Program-made: the position numbers and the translations under genes
Shown: positions 1 through 10,000 of the stretch, one piece after another
Layout: each line of letters starts with the position of its first letter
How positions within the stretch are numbered: position 1 is the stretch's first letter
Assembly (NCBI GenBank): GCA_003116995.1
Contig: BDSL01000165.1
Span: 62,001 to 126,000 of the forward strand
Direction: 5' to 3'
DNA from: Yamagishiella unicocca
Lineage: Eukaryota; Chlorophyta; Chlorophyceae; Chlamydomonadales; Volvocaceae
Length of the DNA: 64,000 nucleotides
Notes under the pieces: generated by a model
What the model was told of the DNA's origin: nothing
The model's database searches: none
The model's input: only the letters and a program-made list of their open reading frames with translations

Positions 1-1188
1 GAAGAGGCCCCCCCGGTTCGCACATTCGTGCCCAGCCATGTGGCCGCGGACATGGCCCGACTGCACCACAGCGCTCAGATGCCGCCGGTGGGAGGTGAGA
101 AGGAGTGGTCGGGTGGCAGCCGCCCGGCAGCCTCCCTCAGGAGTGTGTGCTCGAACGAAGCAGGGGTACAGCATGCGCCGAAGGCCGCGGCGCAATTCAC
201 CTGAACACACGGACACACATGTTTCGTGGCTTGGCGGTGCATTACGGCACACATGCTCGAAGGTTGTGGCTTGACGTAAGCGACACTTTCCTTTCCAGGA
301 CATTGTTCGAACGAGCTGGCACCTGTTGCACCTCCCGAACATTTCTTGCTCGCCGTCTCGCTGTCATACCTGGCCTTTCGCTTTCCTGCCTTCGCTCGCC
401 GGTACGGCCTTACACCACAACTGGCACCTTATCGCGTGCTTGCCTCCTCCTCCGCAGCCGTTCCAGGCATCCCAGTGGATGGGCCGCAGCCGGCGTCGGT
501 AGGGCCCAGCGACCAAAAGATCCCCGCGGCTTCCCTCCGCACATCGGCTCTTGCGCCAGCTTGCTTGCCGTGTCCGCTCCCACCGGACGCAACGGCGCAC
601 AGCCAGCCAGGAGTCGATACACAGCAGCAGCAGCAGCAGCAGCTGGCCGAGACCGCGCACCGGCTGTCATCACCACCACCAATGGCAACATCACCACAAC
701 CACCTGCTGTGCGCAGCGACGCTGCAGGCGCCGGCGCGCCTCCGGCGCCTCCGGGCGGAGCCCTGACGGCCGACGACGACCTTGGCGGTCAACAATTCGT
801 CACACGATCTTCGGCGTTTGCACTTGCATCCTCTTCGGCGGCTGCTGGCCTCACTCACGAGCACTACCTGGCTGCAATGGCTGCGAGCGCGCTCGCCGCG
901 TCGGTGAAGGCTTTCGTCGTGCCCGTGACCGTGCAGGTCGTGGATTTGGGCACGTACAAGCTGAAGGGCTTGCCTGAGGGCCAGGCCGTGGTGTCAATCC
1001 AGCTGAAAATCATGTCGGCGCGAACACTGGATGCGGCGGTGGGCGGCGGCAGTAGGGGTGTTGACGCCTGCGATGTGGTCGCTGCGGAGGCGGCTGGTCT
1101 GCACAATAAGGCGGCACTGGTGCAACCCGGCAAGGGGCTTATTGACGAGTTGCTGGTGGCCGTGCCAGTGCCGCTGAACAGTGGGTGA
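1..1188 (+). CDS. Class III nucleotidyl cyclase, C-terminal end only (5' part outside window)
   Basis: Two exons are visible: 1-94 (open at the window edge, donor GTGAGA) and 458-1188 (acceptor CCGCAG), joined in phase 1 with no frame break. The protein tail contains a glutamine run coded by CAG repeats near 620-643, Thr/Pro/Ala-rich low complexity, then the ordered motifs QVVDLGTYKLKGLPEGQ and GLIDELLVAV just before the stop. The same two motifs in the same order end the complete cyclase gene at 7013-23650, which is the main reason for this assignment. No catalytic residues lie inside the window, so activity cannot be judged. The gene lies on the same strand as its paralogue, 5.8 kb upstream, which suggests tandem duplication. 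A candidate TGTAA poly(A) signal lies at 2222-2226. Confidence 0.72.
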
Positions 1189-2920
1189 CGAGCGACGCAT
1201 CTTGCTGGTGCAGTAACATTTGTGCGCCAAGTGAGGTCCTGAGCCGGTTGCGCTTGCATTTATTCACTTGCTACCTCGTCCCCAGGAAGACCCGTGGATG
1301 CGAGAGAAAACCGTTTAGGACAGACGTTTCGAGGCGGGGGGGGGGGGGAAACCGTGGGGGGGGGACTACCTCAGCAGTGGGGCGAGAAGACTCGCTCGGT
1401 GGCGCGACCTAGGAAGCGGAGGGCAGCGGGGGAGAGTGAGGAAAAGCACGAGTACGTCAGGACATGAGGAGCATCCCTTGATCGTTGTCGGTTACGTGTC
1501 GTCTATCTTCCTAGGCAAATAGCCCCGTTCCCATCACTTGCTACCCCAATAGCCCCGTTCCCATATGCAGGCTTGGAGAACGGCCGATGGGAACAGCTCT
1601 GTCAGGGATCGTCAAAATGCGTGTTGTTCATGCGACGGTTCCTTCGCAACCCGGTGGTTTTGTGTTACTCATCGGCATGCAGTGTTTCAGGGCGTCATGC
1701 CATGTCACGTGTTGTTATGTTACGTTATTCTCTTTGACCTTCACTTTATTCCGCTCCTCGCAGCTTATGGGTCGCGGCGTGTGTGGCTGGAGCCTTGACT
1801 TGTTGCAGCGATTTCTGCTGGGGGAATACGCGCAAACCTTAAATAACTGATGAAAGAATCGTGGACAGTAGACAGGGTTTAGACGACCTACGCCTCCCCG
1901 CAACCACTAACCTGGGTCGGTTTTCTCTACGCGCGTCCGTAAGAAATGTCCGTTTTCTGGCACCAATTTATGAAAGTCATAGGCGCTTTGTCGCCTCGGG
2001 CCACAGTCCTTGTGCGTCTGGAGCAGAAAGAGGTTATTGGGCGTGCGGTCCCTACAAGTTTGTATGAACGTTTTTCAGCCGTCAGCAATCAAGGAATGAC
2101 GACGAAACGTGTTCGCATCTTATCAGTTATTCATTGGTTTCAAAGTCGGGAGGGGCTGGTCATCATCTAGCGGGTTGTCAGTGCTGTAGAACTGGCTGGG
2201 GCGGCTTGGAAGCGTTTATGTTGTAATGGAGCCGGTGCGCATGCTTATATTTGTTTGGAAGGGGCGCTCAAAACATTATACGGTCTGGCGGTCTGGCGGC
2301 ACACATGTCGCGTTTGCATTATGTGCGCGTAGCCAGGCACCAACTGTCGGTGCCTAACTAAGCTCCGCCTGCGAATTAATAATGCACAGTTGGAAAAAGC
2401 GCTGAGCCGATCAATTACAGGTGTCAAATCCATCACGAATTTGTGAAGAGGTGGCACGGGACGAGGCGGGGCGCGCTGAGCTGAAACCCTTACCGACCGT
2501 GTGCTTGGTGCTGCCGTTGCGCTGGTCCGAGCAGCTGTTGATTTTGTGTACTCCGCGAACGTTCGGGTTGTTGCTATTTTGATTGGATGAGGGATGTTGC
2601 CCTGGTGCATTTTAGCAAGCAAGCCCTGCAGAAGGTTCTTTCAGTAAGGTTGTCGGCTGTTGTGGCAGGTAACTTGCAGCGATTGCCAGGTAGGGGCGCG
2701 CGTTGCGCTGACATCGATGCGCTACAAATGGGGCAGCATGGCCAAGGGACTGGCCGTCCGGCGTCAAATGTCGGCAAACTCGAGGGTGCATGTAGCTCCC
2801 AGCAAGCGGTTTTCTGTTGACCCTTCTATTTACCTGTTTGACGGCGATCTGTCCGTCCGGTGGTAGCCGTATCCGTGCGAGATCCCATGTGTTGCCGCCG
2901 ATGTGTAACGATTACAACTA
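1189..2920. other. Spacer and presumed 3' UTR, no supported gene
   Basis: Downstream of the partial cyclase I see no exon-like structure. A homopolymer G run near 1336-1348 is a likely sequencing weak point. A 15-base segment (TAGCCCCGTTCCCAT) occurs twice about 30 bases apart near 1520-1565. The first TGTAA after the stop codon is at 2222-2226 and may end the 3' UTR. Confidence 0.4.
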
Positions 2921-3404
2921 AATAACTGCTACAGTGGGCCCCAGACCATGTGATAGAGCCATCGGGAGCATCACCTGCCGCAACAACAACAACCTGCCAC
3001 CGAAAGAGACGCAGGAAGAACAAACCAATCGATCGAGGTATGGCAAACCACCAGAAAGCCCGACGAAAGGGCCAGAGAACATACAGTGGTGCCAACCACC
3101 TAGGGGGAGGCAGCCTAAATGGCCCCCTATCAGCACTACACCAACTGCAGCCCTCGGTCATAACAACCTGCAGAGCGCCTCAACAAGCCCGATGGTTCTA
3201 CCTCTTGGTCTGGAACCCACTGTAACCGTTACAACAACAACAAGTCGAGCAGAGGCCCCCCACCTGAGATCCAAGAAGATTCCCCCCATAACGGGCCACC
3301 CAGACGAAATGAGGAGAAGCTCCCGCAGGAGCACTGGCCAGCCGGGACCTGATCGGAACCTCACGGCTGGGCGCCGGGCCAATCGGCGAAGTAGAGGTTT
3401 CAAG
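2921..3404. other. A-rich, CAA-repeat-containing segment of unknown origin
   Basis: This stretch is richer in A and in CAACAA runs (2977-2997, 3226-3244) than its surroundings. It holds an open frame on + (2934-3410, 158 codons) and another on minus, neither with a recognisable domain or splice context. The motif CCGTTACAACAACAA near 3226 recurs near 29812 and, reversed, near 25990-26006. It may be part of a mobile element, but no coding hallmark supports that. Confidence 0.3.
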
Positions 3405-4870
3405 TTTTGAAGTCAGCAGCATTCCGCAAACACGACCTGGAAATGGCAGTGCCTGTAGCAGGATGTGCAGGAATACTCATGTTTTTTTTCCTTTTCCAGT
3501 ACCGGCCTGGCACCTTAACATTTATCGCCAAACTCTTACTGTGGACTCCAAAGATTGTTCAGACGTATTCAGAATCCTGAAAACTTAGCTGTGAGCTCCA
3601 AAAGATATAAGGATCATCGATGAACGTTTTGAGGTCAGCAGCAATCTGCAAACAGAACCTGGAAACGGCCGTGGCTGTAGCAGATCGGGCGGGAATACAT
3701 GTAGTAATCGACCGAGACATGTGTGTTTTTACCTTCTCCAGTACCGGCCTGGTACTTCAACTTCACCGCCAAAATCTTACTATGAGCTCCAAAAGGTGTT
3801 CAGTATATATCATCGACGAAAGTTTTGAGGTCAGCGGAAACCAGCAAGCAGGACCTGAAAACGGCCTTGCCTGTAGCAGAATGGGCGGGAATACACGTGT
3901 TTTTTTCCTTTCCAATACCGACCTGGCACCTTTGCATGTGTCAGCAAATCTCTCTTACTGTTGACTCCAAAATATGTTTAGATCACCGTGGAAGGTTTTG
4001 AGGTCAGCAGCGATCTGCAAACAGGACCGACCTGAAAGCGGCCGTGCCTTTAAGCTTCAGCTGAATGGGCGGCGGGGATACACGTGTTTTTTTACCTTCT
4101 TCAGTACCGGCCTGGCGCCTTCACATGTGTCAGCAAATCCTTATTGTGGACTTCGATATTTTTTAGATCATCTTAATGAGTTTCGAGGTCAGGGGGATCT
4201 TCTAACAGGGCCTGAAAACGGTCGTGCCTGTAGCAGAATGGGCGGGAATACATGTATGTAGAAGTTATCGGTACAGTGGGCGGGCTCCAGACCTTAAAAA
4301 GGTAGAGCCAAGTGTTGCTGAACTCTTCCAGCACCGGCCTGGCACCTTTACATTTCGTGCAAAATGTTACTGTGGGCTCCAAAAGGTGTGAAGATCATCA
4401 GTAAAAGTCATGAGGTCAGCAGCATTCTGTAAACAGGACCTGAAAACGGCCGTGCCTGTTGCAGAGTCGGCGGGAAAACACGTGTTTTTTTAACCTTCTC
4501 CAGTACAGTCCAGCGCCGACCTGGTACCTTCACATCTATCGCCAGCCTCTTACTGTGGTCTCCAAAAATGCGTAGGATTTATTCGCGGATGTTGGAGATC
4601 AGTAGCAATCTGCGACACATGTATTCTCGCCCATTCCGCTACCGGCATGGCCGTTTCCAGATCCTGTTTGCAGATCGCTGCTGACTTCGAAACTTCTACC
4701 GATGATCCTAAACATCTTTTGGAGTTGGTAGAAATGCAGGCTACTACTGGAAAAGGTAAAACAAGTCTTTCCGCCCGTTCTCCTACAGCCACGGCCGTTT
4801 TCCGGTAGGCCCTCCTTGCAGATTTCTGATTGCCTCTAATGGTTCGAAGATAATCCTAAACATGGGTTGG
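3405..4870. repeat. Degenerate ~170-230 bp repeat cluster, six direct and two inverted copies
   Basis: Six diverged direct copies begin near 3405, 3627, 3823, 3996, 4181 and 4408 with the core GAGGTCAGCAGC-ATCTGCAAACAGGACCTG. Each continues through a GGGCGGGAATACA segment, a poly-T stretch, TCCAGTACCGGCCTGGCACCTT and ACTGTGGACTCCAAAA. Spacing varies (about 222, 196, 173, 185, 227). Near 4606-4722 and 4740-4870 the same sequence appears reversed (CAGATCCTGTTTGCAGATCGCTGCTGACTTC is the complement of the core). No open frame is conserved between copies, so this is non-coding repeat DNA. Confidence 0.75.
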
Positions 4871-5582
4871 GTTCCATAGAGAAATGGATGTGGGCTCCAC
4901 ACGGCAAGGCAGGTGTGATAATAAACGTTGTTATAGTGTCCAGCAGGTAGGTGAGATGGGCAGGTGCGTGTAGCGCTTATCATGCTGCTGTCGACTGCCC
5001 GTCACACCGCCGCCGCCACAAGCGCCGTTGGATTGAGGTTACCTACCCACTGCAGCCCGGCAAGCCCCAACACTTGCGAGCAAATAACAGAGGCCTTACG
5101 CACAGCGGGAAAGGCCAGCGCCGTGTAACGGCCGGGTGCATGTGGTGATAAGTAATTACACGACAGAGCCCGAACGCTCACAGGCTCATTCGTTGGCCCC
5201 CTTCAATGAAGAAGTTGCATGCTTTCGCCTGCTGGAAAGCGGCTGGAAACGCAAGGAAGCCTACCGCAGTGTGGGATGATTGCTGCTTGCAGTGAATCGC
5301 CTGGTGCTATCCTCGTCAGGGTGACACAAAGGCACATCAAGCACACTAGGCTCGCTCTAATAGGGCAGGAGAGGCCAGGAGTTAGGCCGATGCATAGGGT
5401 GCCTAACGGTGCCCCAGGTGGACACAGAGCGGATGAAGACTCGCGTCCCCCTCCGTGAAAGAGTGGACGTGCGGCTACGTACGGGAATACGCGGATTGCT
5501 TGGATAAGTACAGCCGCCCTAGTGCCGGCTTGGTGCCTGCGGCTATCCTGTGGTGTGGATGGGTGTGTTCATTTACCGCTGA
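4871..5582. other. Spacer, nothing recognised
   Basis: Between the repeat cluster and the dispersed repeat there is no splice-consistent coding frame, RNA gene or clear repeat that I can see. Confidence 0.35.
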
Positions 5583-6150
5583 CCTGGTTAAGCAGAATGC
5601 GAGGGTTACAAGGGAGCCGTAGCGGCTGCGGCCGCGGAAGCGCAACCATGCGGGCCCGATGGGCCAGACCACGACACAGGTCAGCGGGCGAGAAAACCCT
5701 CCCTCACCGGCCGGGCGAGGGCAAAAACCAAAAACAACCAAACCAACACACGGAAAAGGCAGCACGCGCAACTCAAGGCACGGGAAAAACAAAAGCATGT
5801 CCGAAGACACGGACCACTTGCACCAAGCCTGCAGCGAGTCGCGAGCCAGAAGACGCCGGACCCGACAGGAAGAGGGCCCTGGGCGCCAACCAATGTATAG
5901 GGGTTTTCCCAAGACGGTTCCTTATAAAACCTACCGTCAATGCCGAGTCTTCACTTCATAATGCGAGTATTACAAGGGAGCCAGAACTTCATACAATGCC
6001 ATGACCTGCTAAAAAACGCCGATCCCGTACATCGAGAGGGTCGAGACCGTGTATCATGAGCACCGAGCCCGTATATTCTACCGCCGATGCCGAAGAAAAG
6101 TGGCCGGAGAAACAGCCGAGACGGACCCTCACAGAACGAGCCTCGCAGAT
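5583..6150. repeat. Dispersed repeat, copy 1
   Basis: The segment from about 5583 (TTAAGCAGAATGCGAGG, then GGAAGCGCAACCA and GCGGGCCCGATGGGCCAG) and the segment near 6035-6125 (GAGCACCGAGCCCGTA, ACCGCCGATGCCGAA, GTGGCCGGAGAAACAGC) match, in the same order and orientation, blocks at 56325-57510. Interior sequence between the blocks differs in length. No transposase, reverse transcriptase or terminal repeat is visible, so it looks like a non-autonomous or decayed element. Confidence 0.65.
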
Positions 6151-6685
6151 GACAGGTGCCTGAGCAACGCTGTGGACAGACCTGGACCGACGGACGTACC
6201 TGGTCGTGCCTGGACGTGTATAACAGTCATTGCGGGCCTAATTGGGCGAGGCGGGGTGTCCTGTTTTCCCTGTGCGTTTGGGGGCGTCTGCTGGCTGCTA
6301 GCACTCACTAGCACTAGAAGTAAGGTTTTCCTATGGTAAGTCTCGGTATGGGCCCCCTCTTGTCCTCGACTCGCCCGGGCTTGTGGTGTTGCGGTCAAAG
6401 TTGCATCTTAGTTATTTAATCAGTACCTAATTACTAGTAGGTATTCTGCCGAGTGCCGACCCTTTGTTAATTGTCGTCCCAGCCGACACGTCGTACATCG
6501 CACGTACCTTCAAGGCATTTTTATTACGAACTTCGGGGCACTTTGGGCAGCCACGGTCAGGGAAACCCCCATATATACTCGTATAAGGTTTGTAAAGAAG
6601 AGTGTCTTGGTCATATATTGTAACTAAATTGTAACTAAATTTATATTGGTCATAATTGTAACTGATATTTATATTGACCTGTATA
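6151..6685. other. AT-rich spacer upstream of the receptor cyclase
   Basis: No gene is seen. Base composition becomes AT-rich from about 6400, with short repeats of TTGTAACTAAATT and TTATATTG near 6617-6675. This is the presumed upstream region of the cyclase starting at 7013. Confidence 0.35.
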
Positions 6686-6689
6686 CGCG

Positions 6690-6697
6690 TATAAAAG
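6690..6697 (+). promoter_or_regulatory. Possible TATA box (TATAAAAG) for the receptor cyclase
   Basis: A TATAAAAG octamer lies in an AT-rich block 316 bases upstream of the proposed ATG at 7013. Position and sequence fit a core promoter, but no transcription start is visible and a chance match in AT-rich sequence is possible. Confidence 0.3.
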
Positions 6698-7012
6698 TTG
6701 TAAGTAACATGGGCAGTCCGCACGCTCGACGACAGCTGCATGCTGAGCATACATCACAACTTGCACGTACGGGCGCAAAGAGTCATACACGCCCTCTGTT
6801 GCGAACATCTGCTTCTAGACGCTTTGTTATAAAACCTGCTACCGATATAGTTTGGTACCTTGCATTTTACAAAGATGGACAGTACGCTGGTCGCTGCAAC
6901 TTTGCTTTGAGGTTGAGAACTGCACCCGCTACATGGCCCCAAAGCCCAGCCCTTACATGACGACATCAACGCGCTAAGAGAGCGTGTCGAAAAGTTGTTA
7001 TCCGCCGCTGGA

Positions 7013-10000
7013 ATGTCCTCAGACAAGTGGACTAGACGCAGTCTACTTGTGTGCTTGTTATGGCTTTCCATTGAATGTTGCTCTTCGCTGAATGGTTCGC
7101 TGGTGTCTACCAGGTGCGAGTTCGCAGCACTGTCCATCGCGTTTCAATGGACAGTGCTCTTTCAATAGCCCTGCACAACCACCCCACCCGACGTGAAAGG
7201 TGGATGCATGATTTGCTGTCTCTGGCAACTCTATCTTGTGACATGCAGGGCACTTTTGTTAAAGTTGTGGTTAGAGACTGGCGGACCCAGCTGGACCGCT
7301 GCTCCTTGGGGCACATCCTCGGACGCATGCGACTGGTCAGGTTAGTGACACACACTACACTTTTAATGTGCAGTATGGATAGTGTACATGACTTGGCAGT
7401 GTGTCGTCAGTCTTGCGGCCTGCATTGCGTTTCTTCCTATCTCGGTCCTTTCTACGGCAAGGCTATCTGCGGCGATTGTCCCGGCGTACCTGGAGTAAGG
7501 AAAAAGAAGAGCACAGCATACCTGCTTGCTTATGTTCCAACCGTTTCAGGCCGGCCTCCCCTGACACGTACCCTGCGGCTGGCCGCATACCCACGGGGGT
7601 TGGGGGTGTGGAGAAGCGCCTACTGGACTAGGCACATGGGGGCGAAACGGGGAGGCATGTTCATAACCGTGTCTCCTGGCAGAACTGCTTACGATATGTA
7701 ACGCGCCAAGGGACGTTGTGAGCGGCCGTACGGGCGGGAAAGCCCCAGCGCCAACCTGTCACACTGCTCGCTTACCAGCTGCAGTCCAATGCCTGGAAAT
7801 TCGACCGTCCTCCACAGGCGTTGGTTGCTGCTCGGCCGACACAAACGTGTCCGGCAACCTGTCATACAGCGTGCGATGGAGCGACTATGCGCGCGAATTG
7901 CAGGTGCGCACACACGGTGGCAGCGCTCCGACTGTCCGCAACTGCTGTGATGGGCAGAGAGGGCGTGCAGGACTGCGGAGCCAGCCGTGTGCCGTGGAAT
8001 GGAGCAAGCTTTCGGGTACAGCCCGAGAGTGGGTCTTGCGCATATTGGGTTTAGGTTTGGGTTAGGGGCAACGCGCAGCGGGCTGCCCGCGGGAGCGGGT
8101 ACTAAGAAGGACCGCTGCCGATTGAGGAAGGGAAAGGGCTCACCTGGCGCGTGGGTCTGCGTTCGCTGGCACGCTATATGGAGGTGCCCGAGACCGTTCA
8201 GTAGTCGGATCGCTGCCCCAGCCACGCAGATACACGCCACGCGCCATTCAAGTTTTGCTTGCATGGGGGCTTGCGAGCGACATGCGTCCACACCTCGGTC
8301 CAAAGCCGCCGCAGGAGCGGTGTCTAGCGGAATGACCAGCAGAATGCGTTGCAAAATGCGGGCGCCGTGCGTGTGGTGTGTATGTGTGTGCAAGACTGGA
8401 TGTTCAGCGCTGGCTGCTGCACAAATGCGGAGTAGACAGCGCCTAGGACGTCTGGTCGACCCGCACGTCGCGGCCATCCTCTGCTACACCTCTGCTACAC
8501 AGCTATAACAAACATACGCGTAGTTGTGCTCACTGGTGTCACTGATCAGTGCCTGCCTGCTCAGATTCGGCTGGTGCGTGGGGGGAAACCATCAGTGCCG
8601 AATGGGCGCACATCGGACTTGTCGACAGCCGAGGCCCTCATGTCGAAGTACGGCACCGTCGTGCGGATTCTGCTCGTACGTCGTAACCATCGTCTGTGTT
8701 CCTCCCTCATGAGGGATAGCTGCCTACGGCCTCATCCTCCCTGCTTTGCCGCAGCTCCCCTGCTCCAGCAGCGGAGAGGTGATGACATTGGAGCTGCAGG
8801 GCTTCAACATGGCCGGAAAGCTGCCGTCGTTTGTCGCCAACTTGTCGCTTGAAGTGCTGGTTGTGGGAGACAACCCAGGTGCGCTTGGGTACCGGAAGCG
8901 AATGCGCCAGGACCAGGGCCGGGCCCGAAGTACCGCAATAGTCAACCATGGACTCAAGCCGTTACCTACGCAGGCCAAGGGAGCTTTGAGCGTGAAAATG
9001 ATACATATTGTACTCGACTCTCAAATGCTGCGTCTCGCGAATCATGCCTGCCCGACTGCCTTGCCAGCAGAGGTATTGTTTCGGAAGCCACGCACCACCC
9101 AAACCATGTTCGCAGGCATTGGCCATTACAGCGACCCGCCGTGGCATCGGACTTCCACCAGCATTGAGCATCTGTCGCTCCGTTCCGGCCGCTCATGCAT
9201 CTGCAGGGCTGTACGGAAGCTTGCCACAGTCTCTACTGCAGCAGGATAACCTGGTGCTGGTAAGAAAGTCCATTTCATCTGGGTGGGGGCCTATCCCTTA
9301 CCAGCGTGGGTTCTGGGTGTTTCCCAACAGCCGATTTGTTCAAGAAATCACGACGGTGTACGGTTGAAGGCTTGGCGTTGTGCACGTCCAGCGCCACACT
9401 TGCTGCACGTGGGCACGTCTGGCGCCGAGGCCAAATTGACGTGCCGCGGCCGTTTAGAATCCCACGCATTTCCTTAGAACCCACGGCTTTCCTAAGAAGC
9501 CACGCACGACGCGCCTTGCCTTGCGCGCAGCAACCTTTGTACTTGGACGCGCCCCTCGACAGCCCTGGCGCTTCTTTGATGTAGGTGGATGCCCGGAACA
9601 CCTCCCTCTCCTGTGACGAGAATTTGGGTGCGGCCACCGCGCCACAGCACGTCAGCCCACCCAGCGCCTGCAGCCTGCCTACGAGCTACGCCTTTTCGGA
9701 CATAGGAGTCAGGAACCCAGTTGGCGACGGTGCGTTGGGTTCGTGGAGGATGAATTCCTCAGTCCTAGCCGCCAGCGCAAAGGCGTCAAAGGACTGGGCT
9801 GCGATAACAGTAGCGTTTTGCACCTAGCAGCAACAAGCACCAGGTGCTGGCCTCAGCGTCGCTTCGTCCGCCCCCCCCCCCATGACGTCAGGGAGCACCG
9901 CATGCATGCTGTGGGCTTGGGCGGACGCTCCGCGCCGGCACGCCGCCTATAACTGGCTATCGTCCTATTTGCCGAACTGGCTGCCCGCCCCATAAGGCCC

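Noticed and set aside
1336..1348. Poly-G run as a functional element
   Set aside because: It lies in non-coding sequence and is more likely a simple or error-prone homopolymer.
2934..3410. 158-codon + frame as a retroelement gag-like gene
   Set aside because: It has no zinc knuckle, protease or neighbouring polymerase; composition alone is not evidence.
8043..8067. Telomere-like TTTAGG/TTAGGG words
   Set aside because: Only about three imperfect words occur, inside a cyclase intron; not enough for an interstitial telomere tract.
7689..8477. 262-codon minus-strand frame
   Set aside because: It overlaps an in-phase exon (7683-7903) of the cyclase on + and shows no recognisable domain.
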